56,764 nucleotides of DNA, taken from assembly GCA_030765685.1 (NCBI GenBank), contig JAVCCB010000082.1, positions 1 to 56,764 on the forward strand, written 5' to 3'. The notes beneath the pieces were generated by a model that did not search any database, was not told where the DNA came from, and worked only from the letters and a program-made list of their open reading frames with translations. Made by a program: the position numbers and the translations under genes. Positions 7,710 to 15,682 of this stretch are shown in pieces; the stretch's first letter is position 1, and the number at the start of each line of letters is the position of its first letter. The DNA is from Candidatus Tantalella remota. GTDB lineage: Bacteria > Omnitrophota > Gorgyraeia > Tantalellales > Tantalellaceae.

Positions 7710-8505
7710 ATGCAACTCTCGTCTTTATAAAATCTAATATTTGTAATATTATAACCGTTAGTAGCTTATTTGGGAATAGTTAATCTGAGTACCGGGTATC
7801 GGGTACCGGGTATCGGGCAAACCGGAGCTGGTTTAGGGGTTTAGTTTTGGAAACTGGAAACAGATCCAGGATATCAGGGAATCAGGGGTATTGGGGACAA
7901 ATATCAGGAACAGTGAACAACATATCTAAGTACCGGGTATCGGGTACCGAGTATCGGGCAAGCAAAAGCTAAACCTAGATCCCTTGGTTCGGCCTTACGG
8001 CCTTCGCTCCCGCCTTCCTCCTTCGCCAACCTATTTAGATTTTATCTGGCTACGGCGGACTTCGTCGCTGAAGCTTCCACCTTCGCCAAGGCTACGGCGG
8101 ACGAGTCGGCGGACAGGCGGGATGACAGTGAGGGACTCAACCAAAACCCCGTAACCCGAGACAGGGGATCAGGGAATCAGGCGATTGGGGACTAGGAAAT
8201 CAGGGAATCAGGGAATTGGGGACAAATATCAGGAACAGTGAACAACATATCTAAGTACCGGGTATCGGGTACCGAGTATCGGGCAAGCAAAAGCTAAACC
8301 TAGATCCCTCGGTTCGGCCTTAAGGCCTTCGCTCCCGCCTTCCTCCTTCGCCAATCTATTTAGATTTTATCTGGCTACGGCGGACGAGTCGGCGGACAGG
8401 CGGGATGACAGTGAGGGGCTCTATTGGACACGCAGTCGAGAAATCTGGTACTAAATACTGCATACTGAATACTAAATACTGGATTTTGATAGTGTGCTTA
8501 AACTT
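7710..8505. repeat. 800-bp repeat mosaic with a 170-bp duplication
   Basis: No gene is seen. 7891-8060 and 8216-8385 are direct copies 325 nt apart, with three mismatches noted and no gap. Each copy reads, in order: GAACAGT heptamers, TACCGGG/GTATCGG heptamers, the word GGGCAAGCAAAAGCT, a GATCCC..TTCGG hairpin element and the start of a CCCGCC element. Copy 1 continues into a GGCGGG end at 8122 and copy 2 at 8402. 8440-8475 is a five-unit ACTNNAT heptamer array. The same modules in the same order recur at 2460-2540 and 10463-10612. Confidence 0.85.
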
Positions 8506-9561
8506 CTAGAAAGTATAATATATCCCGGCCGTTATCACGCTGCCGGAGTACTTCTCGAACGGGTCATTGGAAGAGTTCTCTGAATAAGAATACGTCACGC
8601 TAACGGTAAGGTCATCCTTTATATCGTAGTAAAAGGACGAATTGAATATGTAAGTGTTATCCCTCTCCACATTATTTATGTTGTTTGTCGCGCGGCGATC
8701 CTTGTAATGGGTGTATTTGTACACAAGACTGAGGTCTGTGTAAAATTTATCGGTAAAAAAGTACATGATAGACGGGCGAAGCCTGTAGAGCCAGTAATCA
8801 TAATACTGCTCGAAAGTGTCATTGGAATCGTTCCTGGCGAACTCATTGCTGAGACCGACAAAGAAGTTCTCGGAAAAATAACCCAAATTGTATTTAAATC
8901 TTACCCTCTTATCGAATCGGTCCTTATCACTTATAAAGCCATTGGTAAGATACGTCTTCTGGTCCGGATACCAGCGCATAAGGTATTCGACGCCGCCCTC
9001 CTGATAGAAGTCCTTTGTAATATAGTGCCTGAGATAGGTCTTTAGATACAGTCCGTTGAAAGTGCTTTCCTCATCGTTGGGAAAGAAAAAACCGTCGTAT
9101 ATAAGACGTGTGCGAAGACTAAGACTGTCCATGATATCCCAGTCCAAGCCAACGAACGGAGATATGTCTAATATGTTGTTTTTGTTATACCTAAAATAGA
9201 TCGTAGTGAAAAGATCAAGACCGGCCTTGAGCTTGACATTATCGAGTATGGTATATTGTCCGTTGATGTTCGCCATTGTCTGGGAAAAACCGTCTTTATG
9301 CCTCTTGGAGTCAAGATCGACGTTATTGTCATACCCCATCTGCTGGTCTATATACCCGCCTGTCCTGAGATGGTCTTTAGGGTCATATTCCCATTCTTCC
9401 TGCTGCTCAAGCTGCTGCACTGTCGGAGGGGGAGGCTGCGCCCCCGGATATCTATCTTCGACCTGCTGGTCGATAGCATAGGCTCTCACAACGCTAAGAA
9501 CAACAAGCACAAAGCTTATTGCTAACGTTATAGTATGTCTGGTAACTCTTACTCTCATCAT
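8506..9561 (-). CDS. Outer-membrane beta-barrel protein
   Basis: The 351-residue product has an N-terminal signal peptide (residues ~8-29, ending near VRAYA) and a short proline/glutamine-rich linker (QPPPPTVQQLEQQEE, ~41-55). From ~65 to the end it alternates aromatic, polar and hydrophobic residues as expected of amphipathic beta strands, and the chain ends in phenylalanine (YYTF), the usual outer-membrane assembly signal. I cannot name a specific family; it looks like the capsule/cellulose-type or 'outer membrane beta-barrel' uncharacterised porins. Its ATG overlaps the TGA of the upstream FecR-domain gene (ATGA at 9558-9561), so the two are translationally coupled and probably act together at the outer membrane. 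Confidence 0.8.
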   Translation of the reverse strand: MMRVRVTRHTITLAISFVLVVLSVVRAYAIDQQVEDRYPGAQPPPPTVQQLEQQEEWEYDPKDHLRTGGYIDQQMGYDNNVDLDSKRHKDGFSQTMANINGQYTILDNVKLKAGLDLFTTIYFRYNKNNILDISPFVGLDWDIMDSLSLRTRLIYDGFFFPNDEESTFNGLYLKTYLRHYITKDFYQEGGVEYLMRWYPDQKTYLTNGFISDKDRFDKRVRFKYNLGYFSENFFVGLSNEFARNDSNDTFEQYYDYWLYRLRPSIMYFFTDKFYTDLSLVYKYTHYKDRRATNNINNVERDNTYIFNSSFYYDIKDDLTVSVTYSYSENSSNDPFEKYSGSVITAGIYYTF

Positions 9562-10385
9562 TCTCCTATACTGACTGCCGTAGGAGGACTAGGGCACGGC
9601 TCTTCTTTTTTTACCTCTTCCCTAAGCTTCTCCAGCCGGGCACGCATATCACGTTCGCGTATATTGACTGCCACGCTTTCCCTTAAATTGTTCGATCTGT
9701 CTGTTATCTTTTCTCTGCGTTCGCGGCGTTCCCTGGTCTTCTCCACCTTCTTCTTAGGCCGGTCCGGGCGCTTGATCTGCTTTTCCATCCGGGCCATACG
9801 GGCGGCGCTTATCTTCTCCATTTTGTTGGGCTTCTGGAACTTTTTCACCCTTCTCTCAAAACCTTTTTTGACCCAATAATCTTTTTTCTTCTCGGTGCCG
9901 TCTTTATTCAGTCCGCGGACGAAAACCCGGTTATCAAAAACCGATACATCCGTTTCTTTATCGGTCGCTTTTGTCTTCCAGCCTGTCCCCCTGGCACCGC
10001 ATGTAGCACTCGGCGTCTTGACCTTGAATGTACCGCCGTCTTTTATGCCCTCGAGAAGAACATATAATTCGCCGTTAATAAGCTCTATTTTTTCGTCACC
10101 ATCAAGTTTAAGTATAACATCGCTGTTCTCGCTTACCTTGACGATGTTTAATCTATTCTCATCAAAAGCCATTTCCACATAGGAGCCGGCTCCGGTCTTG
10201 ACACGGCAACCCTCCTTGAGGACCATATTAACGTCACATGGCACGGACTTCGCACCCAGCTTAGGCGTAATCTCTACTGTACCTTCGTACGACACTACGC
10301 TGACTTCTTCTGCTGTAACAACAGATATACCCGCCGCACAGACAAGAACACACGCTATAAACAAAAATGTAAGGAATTTATACAT
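9558..10385 (-). CDS. Exported FecR-domain protein
   Basis: A 275-residue secreted protein. The start at 10385 is chosen because AGGAGG lies six bases before it; the open frame extends 17 codons further without support. A signal peptide (~1-26) precedes a FecR-type beta domain (VVSYEGTVEITP..., conserved CGARGTGW near 130) and a long Arg/Lys/Glu-rich tail from ~190 that looks helical or coiled-coil. Classical FecR proteins are inner-membrane anti-sigma regulators with an N-terminal cytoplasmic part; this one has none, so a sigma-regulatory role is unlikely. It shares fold, motif order and tail style with the paralogue at 10656-11510 and is coupled to the barrel protein downstream. Confidence 0.82.
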   Translation of the reverse strand: MYKFLTFLFIACVLVCAAGISVVTAEEVSVVSYEGTVEITPKLGAKSVPCDVNMVLKEGCRVKTGAGSYVEMAFDENRLNIVKVSENSDVILKLDGDEKIELINGELYVLLEGIKDGGTFKVKTPSATCGARGTGWKTKATDKETDVSVFDNRVFVRGLNKDGTEKKKDYWVKKGFERRVKKFQKPNKMEKISAARMARMEKQIKRPDRPKKKVEKTRERRERREKITDRSNNLRESVAVNIRERDMRARLEKLREEVKKEEPCPSPPTAVSIGE

Positions 10386-10655
10386 ATAACCTCCTAAGAT
10401 TATATAGAATATACACTTATCTGGCGTATTTTTCAATAAAAAAAATAGCAGACGGTCTTGCTAAGTACCGGGTATCGGGCAAGCAAAAGCTAAACCCAGA
10501 TCCCTTGGTTCAGCCTTACGGCCTTCACTCCCGCCTTCCTCCTTCGCCAACCTATTTAGATTTTATCTGGCTACGGCGGACTTCGTCGCTGAAGCTACGG
10601 CGGACAGGCGGGATGACACGTGGATCGTGGTCTGTCGTCTGTTGACCGTATGGAT
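10386..10655. repeat. Composite repeat between the two FecR genes
   Basis: 10463-10612 is a shortened copy of the composite unit seen at 7891-8122: TACCGGG heptamers, GGGCAAGCAAAAGCT, a GATCCC hairpin element and a CCCGCC...GGCGGG element. Nothing else is recognised. Confidence 0.75.
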
Positions 10656-11510
10656 CTAACGGCTTATTGACTTGAGCCGCTGACGCGGTGGCAGCGGCCT
10701 GTTATCTGTCCGATCTTTCACATTTGCTCTGTCAGTCCGAAGATCGTCTCTTTCTCTTCTTTCGTCTATAACTGTTCTTTCTTCTCTTTCGTCCCGTCTC
10801 TCCCGGATACTTTCCATTTGTTCTTCCCGAAGCTGGTCTTCCCGGTCTATCATACTGGCTTTTTGGCCTCTTGCCGGAAGGTCTTCGGGCAGGAGCCCGA
10901 ATTCTCTCTTCATAGAGTCTATCTGCTCCTCGGAAACCTGCTTTATTTCCCCGGGTAATGAATATCTCTTTACACTCCTCTGATAACCCGCCTCTACCCA
11001 CACTTCTGACTCTTTGACGGAACCATCTTTATTTATGCCCGTTACGAAGACTTTTTTATCAAATACCGCCACGCTGGTTGTCCTGCCGCCGGCCGTTACT
11101 CCCCACCCCGTGCCTCTGGCTCCGCAAACCGCGTCGGGAGTCCGGATGCGGAACGTCTGACTTTTATCAAGATCCCTGAGAAGCGTGAACATCTTTCCAT
11201 CTATAAGCTCTATTGTGTCCTCATCTCCCAGCTTCAATATCACTTCGCTATTCTCTTTCACCTTGACCAAATTATTCTTTGACCTATCGAATGCCAGCAT
11301 GATATACGATTCTTCCCCCGTAATAATGCGCGTGCCTTCCGTCAATACCATTCCGGGAACACAGGTCACTGCTTCTTCTTTCTCGGCAGAAACCAATTTT
11401 ACCTCACCGGCGTAAGAGACCACAAAGACCGTCTGTTCCGCGGCGCATATTGCCGCGCCAAGAACAAGAACGACAGATACACATACAGCGATCATAAGAA
11501 AATATTTCAT
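10656..11510 (-). CDS. Exported FecR-domain protein (paralogue)
   Basis: A 284-residue secreted protein starting at the ATG at 11510, which has a GAGGAGA ribosome site; the open frame runs 20 codons further upstream without support. Residues ~1-25 form a signal peptide, ~27-175 a FecR domain with FVVSYAGEVKLV, a strand-rich core and CGARGTGW near 127, and the rest is a strongly charged Arg/Asp/Glu tail. The N-terminal two thirds align by eye with the next gene (9558-10385), so the pair arose by tandem duplication. A terminator precedes it, so it is probably transcribed separately from the mla genes. Function unknown; a periplasmic structural or scaffolding role is a guess. Confidence 0.8.
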   Translation of the reverse strand: MKYFLMIAVCVSVVLVLGAAICAAEQTVFVVSYAGEVKLVSAEKEEAVTCVPGMVLTEGTRIITGEESYIMLAFDRSKNNLVKVKENSEVILKLGDEDTIELIDGKMFTLLRDLDKSQTFRIRTPDAVCGARGTGWGVTAGGRTTSVAVFDKKVFVTGINKDGSVKESEVWVEAGYQRSVKRYSLPGEIKQVSEEQIDSMKREFGLLPEDLPARGQKASMIDREDQLREEQMESIRERRDEREERTVIDERRERDDLRTDRANVKDRTDNRPLPPRQRLKSISR

Positions 11511-11534
11511 GGGGGTCTCCTCGTAGTATTTTTC

Positions 11535-11572
11535 AGAAAAAAGGTGCCAGGCCTTCAAAAGACCTGACACCT
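11535..11572 (-). terminator. Intrinsic terminator after mlaD
   Basis: On the minus strand, AGGTGTCAGGTC and GGCCTGGCACCT form a hairpin with a seven-base loop, followed by a T-run. It lies 25 nt after the mlaD stop and separates the mla block from the FecR genes. Confidence 0.8.
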
Positions 11573-11596
11573 GTGATTTTTACCGTATAACCGAAA

Positions 11597-12190
11597 CTAT
11601 TCTCCCTTGAACAGCAGTTTCCAGGGATGTTTCTTGACGTCTTCGCTGAATTCCTGAAAGTTCTCGCTGGTGACTTCCAGGTTCAAAATAATATCGTCAA
11701 AGTTCTGTCTGTTGTCCTTGACCACAGACTTCACTTCGGCAAGAATACTGTCAAGATTTTTTGCTATGCTGTCAGCCTTCTTGAAAAGGAGACGCATCTG
11801 TATCGGGTCTTCCGAGGCTATTGTACCGCCGTTCTTTACAAACTCCTCGCTGGTACCCGGAGTCAAACCTATGAACGCGTCGCCAACGAACCCCGCGGTG
11901 CCTATATACGCTATGGAATCGACACGCACTTTAGCTTTAGCATCCACCTGTATAGTGCATTCCACCCTTGTCTGGGGATCATATATGAACTTTACGGCCG
12001 TGACCCTGCCTGCCTCTATGCCGGAAAGTTTGACCACGGCGTCGGGTTTAAGGTCTCCCGCGTACGTGAAATATGTTTTGAACTCATAGGTCTTGGTCTG
12101 CAAATTGGTGGTCTTCAGGAAAAACAGGACTGCTATCAGTATGCCCATAACCACTACAAGGCCGGTTTTCATCTCATTCGTCAATCTCAT
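11597..12190 (-). CDS. mlaD: MCE-domain lipid-transport protein (MlaD-like)
   Basis: This is the periplasmic substrate-binding subunit of an Mla-type ABC system that moves phospholipids between the inner and outer membranes. A single N-terminal anchor lies at ~9-25 and the MCE/MlaD domain at ~37-115 (FTYAGDLKPDAVVKLSGIEAGRV, then GDAFIGLTPG). A helical C-terminal tail (~125-195) with IAKNLDSILAEVKSVV is typical of MCE proteins that form hexameric rings. At 197 residues it is close to E. coli MlaD. An AAGGAGAG site precedes the ATG. It follows mlaF by about 95 nt, which are filled by a heptamer inverted repeat, and a terminator ends the transcript. Confidence 0.92.
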   Translation of the reverse strand: MRLTNEMKTGLVVVMGILIAVLFFLKTTNLQTKTYEFKTYFTYAGDLKPDAVVKLSGIEAGRVTAVKFIYDPQTRVECTIQVDAKAKVRVDSIAYIGTAGFVGDAFIGLTPGTSEEFVKNGGTIASEDPIQMRLLFKKADSIAKNLDSILAEVKSVVKDNRQNFDDIILNLEVTSENFQEFSEDVKKHPWKLLFKGE

Positions 12191-12205
12191 GTCTTCTCTC
12201 CTTTT

Positions 12206-12283
12206 TTAGTTCATTGTTTTTAGTTCATTGTTCATTGTCCTTTTTTTTCTACGAACTATGAACACCGAACTATGAACTACTAG
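12206..12283. repeat. Inverted heptamer array inside the mla operon
   Basis: 12206-12240 contains three GTTCATT units plus a variant; 12252-12282 contains GAACTAT/GAACACC units, the inverted version. A T-rich stretch separates them, so the locus can form an imperfect long hairpin between mlaF and mlaD. Confidence 0.8.
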
Positions 12284-12284
12284 T

Positions 12285-13085
12285 CTACTTCGTCAAATCT
12301 TCCAGGTAATCATCTTTTTGCTGGAAAAAATGAATAGGTCCGTCAAAACTACCGCTTATGAACTGCTGGACCATGGGATTCTTAGAATTTTTTATTTCCT
12401 CGCAGGTACCCACCTCGAGAACTTTGCCCTGATACAGCATCGCCACCCTGTTAGCTATAGCAAAAACGCTTTTCATGTCATGTGTTACCACGACGCTGGT
12501 TATCGAAAGTTTTTCTGACAGGTCCTTGATGAGTTTGTCTACGACGGACGCTACTATAGGGTCGAGCCCTGCTGTCGGCTCATCATAAAATACTATCTGG
12601 GGATCCATCGCTATCGCTCTTGCCAGACCGACGCGCTTTCTCATACCTCCGGAAAGCTCGCTGGGCAGAAGGTCCTCAAAACCTCGAAGACCGACGAGTT
12701 CAAGCTTCATGGTTATCATAATGTCTATGACGCTCTGCTCCAGATTTGTGTGCTCTTTCAGAGGCAGGCTCACGTTCTCGGCGACCGTCATCGAATCAAA
12801 AAGTGCCGACGACTGAAAGGACATACCTATCTTTTTTCGGACATTATCCAGCTCGGCGTCATAACGATCAGTTATATCCTCGCCCAAAAGCTCTACCCTG
12901 CCAGAAGTGGGTTTGATATTGCCTATCATATGCCTCAGGAGCGTGCTTTTACCGCAGCCTGAACCGCCCATGATCACCAGGGTCTCTCCCCTGTAGACTT
13001 TTAGATCTATCCCATTAAGGACAGTCCTGTCCCCGAAATCCTTTACAAGGTCTTTTACTTCCACTACTACTTCCCGCTCTTCCAT
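12285..13085 (-). CDS. mlaF: Mla-type ABC transporter ATPase
   Basis: MlaF-like ATPase that powers phospholipid transport with MlaE. Walker A is GGSGCGKST at residues 40-48, the Q-loop is MSFQSSALFDSMTV near 90, the signature is LSGGMRKRVGLARA near 144, Walker B is IVFYDEPTAGLDP near 160 and the switch histidine is VVVTHDM near 200. The LSGGMRKRV form is typical of the Mla/MCE clade. The C-terminal extension past ~235 (IHFFQQKDDYLEDLTK) corresponds to the tail that MlaF proteins use to contact each other. It lies 21 nt after mlaE and is part of the same transcript. Confidence 0.95.
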   Translation of the reverse strand: MEEREVVVEVKDLVKDFGDRTVLNGIDLKVYRGETLVIMGGSGCGKSTLLRHMIGNIKPTSGRVELLGEDITDRYDAELDNVRKKIGMSFQSSALFDSMTVAENVSLPLKEHTNLEQSVIDIMITMKLELVGLRGFEDLLPSELSGGMRKRVGLARAIAMDPQIVFYDEPTAGLDPIVASVVDKLIKDLSEKLSITSVVVTHDMKSVFAIANRVAMLYQGKVLEVGTCEEIKNSKNPMVQQFISGSFDGPIHFFQQKDDYLEDLTK

Positions 13086-13106
13086 ACCTTGTTCTTCACT
13101 CTCGGT

Positions 13107-13904
13107 TTAGACGTTTGAAAAGAAAAATATACCCGTTATTATACAGTCAAACAACACTATCAGAATAAAACTTATAACAACGCTAAGCGTGGTAGATTTA
13201 CCGACACCCTCGGCGCCGCCTCTTGTACCAAGACCCACATAGCAGGCTACCATCGCTATTGACGCACCAAAAACAACACTCTTTATAAGACCCGTCCATA
13301 TATCTTTGAACGTCATCATATCGAAAGAAAAAGATGTGTACCTGTAGATATTGATATCCAGCTGCGTGACCCCTACGATCATCCCGCCAAGGACACCCAC
13401 GATATCGGCCATTATAGTAAGACAGGGAAGCATTATGATAAGAGCGAGGAACCTCGGCACGACAAGAAACCTGACAGGATCAAGGGCCAGGGTCTCCAGA
13501 GCCTCTATCTGTTCTGAGACTTTCATCGTTCCCAGCTCGGCGGCTATGGCGGAGCCTACCCTTCCCGCGACAACAAGGGCGGCAAAAACGGGACCCAGCT
13601 CCCTGGCCATGCTGATACTGACCATGGGGGCTACGAAGATGACGGCGCCCAGCTGGTTCAGCTGATACGCGCTCTGCATAGCTATGACTATACCCGTAAA
13701 AAGTGATATGAAAAATACTATGACCAGCGACTGGACGCCAACGAATACCATCTGTTCAAAAATGCTTTGACGGCTGCTCGCCTTGCCTTTGATGGGGCCT
13801 ATTATCACCCAGTACAAAGTATTATAAAAAAGCGAAAGTACACCGGAGATGTGACCTCCAAGCGTCAGGATCGTCTTGCCTATGCTACTTATTGGATTAT
13901 TCAT
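13107..13904 (-). CDS. mlaE: Mla-type ABC transporter permease
   Basis: MlaE-family integral membrane permease (265 residues, about six hydrophobic segments). Conserved features are the amphipathic entry helix followed by FFISLFTGIVIAMQSAYQL, the cytoplasmic coupling segment AELGTMKVSEQIEALETL and the DPVRFLVVPRFLA stretch. With MlaF and MlaD it would make the inner-membrane core of a lipid transporter. It follows the STAS gene by 37 nt. MlaB, the small STAS subunit of the E. coli complex, has no other candidate here than the protein at 13942-14274. Confidence 0.94.
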   Translation of the reverse strand: MNNPISSIGKTILTLGGHISGVLSLFYNTLYWVIIGPIKGKASSRQSIFEQMVFVGVQSLVIVFFISLFTGIVIAMQSAYQLNQLGAVIFVAPMVSISMARELGPVFAALVVAGRVGSAIAAELGTMKVSEQIEALETLALDPVRFLVVPRFLALIIMLPCLTIMADIVGVLGGMIVGVTQLDINIYRYTSFSFDMMTFKDIWTGLIKSVVFGASIAMVACYVGLGTRGGAEGVGKSTTLSVVISFILIVLFDCIITGIFFFSNV

Positions 13905-13941
13905 GCTTGTCAGGTCTCTTTCGTTAAGATGTGACGTTTAC

Positions 13942-14274
13942 CTAGAACGTTCCTACGGCGTCTTCTTCTTCGGGCACGATATCGAACAGTTTATCCAGTT
14001 TCGTTATCTCGAAAAGACCCTTTACCTTAGCTGACAAATTAGTGAGTTTCAGCTTGCCACCATAAGACCTGAGATTCTTCAGGATCTCGACAAGCGTCGC
14101 CAGACCGGAACTGTCAACATAGCCTACCTCTTTAAGATTTATCACGACCTTGTCTTTTTTCTCACTGACCGTCGTGTCAAAAGACTTCTTCACATCCGGC
14201 GCACTGTTTATATCTATGTCACCATTCATCCTTACGATCGTCACGCCGTTCATGTCTTCCATATTGATCTGCAT
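13942..14274 (-). CDS. STAS-domain protein (anti-sigma antagonist type)
   Basis: A 110-residue single STAS domain. The phosphorylatable serine motif VDSSGLATL at ~52-60 is intact, as in RsbV/SpoIIAA, and the N-terminal strand pair and C-terminal helix (KVKGLFEITKLDKLFDI) are standard. It starts 11 nt after the RsbW-like kinase with a GGAGG site, so the natural reading is a kinase/antagonist pair in a partner-switching pathway. The position directly before mlaE also makes it a candidate MlaB equivalent, since MlaB is a STAS protein that binds MlaF. The sequence alone does not decide between the two. Confidence 0.9.
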   Translation of the reverse strand: MQINMEDMNGVTIVRMNGDIDINSAPDVKKSFDTTVSEKKDKVVINLKEVGYVDSSGLATLVEILKNLRSYGGKLKLTNLSAKVKGLFEITKLDKLFDIVPEEEDAVGTF

Positions 14275-14285
14275 ACGTTCCTCCG

Positions 14286-14693
14286 TTATATGTGTTGCCT
14301 GTCCAGATATTTTATCATAATTAGTCTTCTTCCGCCATTCTCATATCGTACTTCGTCCATAAGATGCTTTATCAGATACACTCCCCTCCCGCCTTCAAGA
14401 AGTAGATTGTCATCATGCGTAGGGTCCGGAAGAGATTCCGGGACGAAGCCGTCTCCTTCGTCCTCTACCATTATCGTCACCGAATTATCTTCTATTTTGG
14501 TCTCCACGGCGACCTTCTTGTGCTCTGATCCCTTATTGCCATGCACCATGGCGTTTCTCAAAGCCTCTTCGAAGCCTACGTGCACATCGAAGATTATCTC
14601 CTCGTTTACCCCTATCTCACGCAACTCCTCAATAAGCTCGTTGCTGACTTCTTTCAAAAGATGACTGTCGTTCTCTATAGAAGTCCGTTTCAT
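14286..14693 (-). CDS. RsbW/SpoIIAB-like histidine-kinase-fold ATPase
   Basis: A 135-residue stand-alone HATPase_c_2 protein of the anti-sigma serine-kinase type. The N box is EEALRNAMVHGN (~43-54), the G1 box DEGDGF (~78-83) and the G2 box GGRGVYLIKHLMD (~101-113). Such proteins bind ATP, phosphorylate a STAS partner on serine and hold or release a target, often a sigma factor. The STAS partner follows 11 nt later; two SpoIIE-type phosphatases elsewhere in the window could reverse the phosphorylation. No sigma factor gene is in view, so the final target is unknown. accA follows closely upstream on the same strand (7-nt gap). Confidence 0.9.
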   Translation of the reverse strand: MKRTSIENDSHLLKEVSNELIEELREIGVNEEIIFDVHVGFEEALRNAMVHGNKGSEHKKVAVETKIEDNSVTIMVEDEGDGFVPESLPDPTHDDNLLLEGGRGVYLIKHLMDEVRYENGGRRLIMIKYLDRQHI

Positions 14694-14700
14694 AAACGCA

Positions 14701-15657
14701 TCACCCCTCCCGGTATACTCCCATATTACGGAATTTCTGGTAACGTTTTTCTACAATTTCATCCGCGGAAAACCTGTTAAGTTCTTCCAGGTTATCAAGT
14801 ATAGTCTTTTTTATGTTCTCCGCGGTCTCCTCCGGGTTCCTGTGAGCGCCGCCCAGAGGTTCCTTTACCATCCCGTCGATAACATTAAGTTCAAGAAGCT
14901 CAGGGGCCGTAAGCTTGAGCGCTTCGGCCGCCGAAGGGGCCTTCGATCTTTCGCGCCAGAGTATCGCCGCGCATCCTTCCGGAGATATTACGGAATAATA
15001 AGCGTTCTCCAGAACAAATATCCTGTTCCCGACACCGATACCAAGCGCTCCGCCGGAACCGCCTTCTCCTATTACAAAAACCAGTATCGGGACTTTTACG
15101 CCCGACATCTCACGGAGGTTGAACGCGATAGCTTCAGCCTGGCCTCTTTCTTCCGCGCCTATTCCCGGGTAGGCGCCAGGAGTATCTATAAGCGTGACTA
15201 TGGGTACTCTGAATTTTTCGGCCAGGCGCATTACTCTCATGGCTTTTCTGTATCCTTCGGGATGAGCGCAGCCGAAATTACGCTTGAGGTTATCGTTCAC
15301 GTCACGCCCTTTTTGATGGCCGATAAACATCACTTTCTGGTCGCCTATAGTAGCCAGGCCGGACAGAAGCGCGAGGTCATCATAAAAATGCCGGTCTCCG
15401 TGTATTTCTATGAAGTCATCGGCTATCATGCTTATATAATCAAGGGTATAGGGTCTGTCGGGATGCCTGGCAAGCTGCACTTTCTGCCAGTTGGTGAGAT
15501 TTGAAAATATCTCTTTGGTCAGTTTCTCCAGCCGCCGGTTGAGGTTGACTATCTCCCCTGAGAGATCTATATCCTCATCCTTGGTGAATTTTCTGAGCTC
15601 CGCTATCTTGCTCTCAAGCTCCAGTATCGGTTTTTCAAAATCAAGTACAATAGCCAT
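14701..15657 (-). CDS. accA: Acetyl-CoA carboxylase carboxyltransferase subunit alpha
   Basis: AccA with AccD transfers the carboxyl group from biotin to acetyl-CoA, the committed step of fatty acid synthesis. The length (318) and sequence are canonical: the N-terminal helical pair ([15 protein letters not shown]), the family stretch [11 protein letters not shown] near 64-74, GHQKGRD near 113-119, [20 protein letters not shown] near 157-176 and [12 protein letters not shown] near 198-209. No Shine-Dalgarno sequence is obvious; the gene starts 25 nt after the transpeptidase gene. accD is not in the window. Co-location with mla genes ties lipid synthesis to lipid transport. Confidence 0.97.
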   Translation of the reverse strand: MAIVLDFEKPILELESKIAELRKFTKDEDIDLSGEIVNLNRRLEKLTKEIFSNLTNWQKVQLARHPDRPYTLDYISMIADDFIEIHGDRHFYDDLALLSGLATIGDQKVMFIGHQKGRDVNDNLKRNFGCAHPEGYRKAMRVMRLAEKFRVPIVTLIDTPGAYPGIGAEERGQAEAIAFNLREMSGVKVPILVFVIGEGGSGGALGIGVGNRIFVLENAYYSVISPEGCAAILWRERSKAPSAAEALKLTAPELLELNVIDGMVKEPLGGAHRNPEETAENIKKTILDNLEELNRFSADEIVEKRYQKFRNMGVYREG

Positions 15658-15682
15658 AATTTAAATTCAAGTTGGTGTAAAT

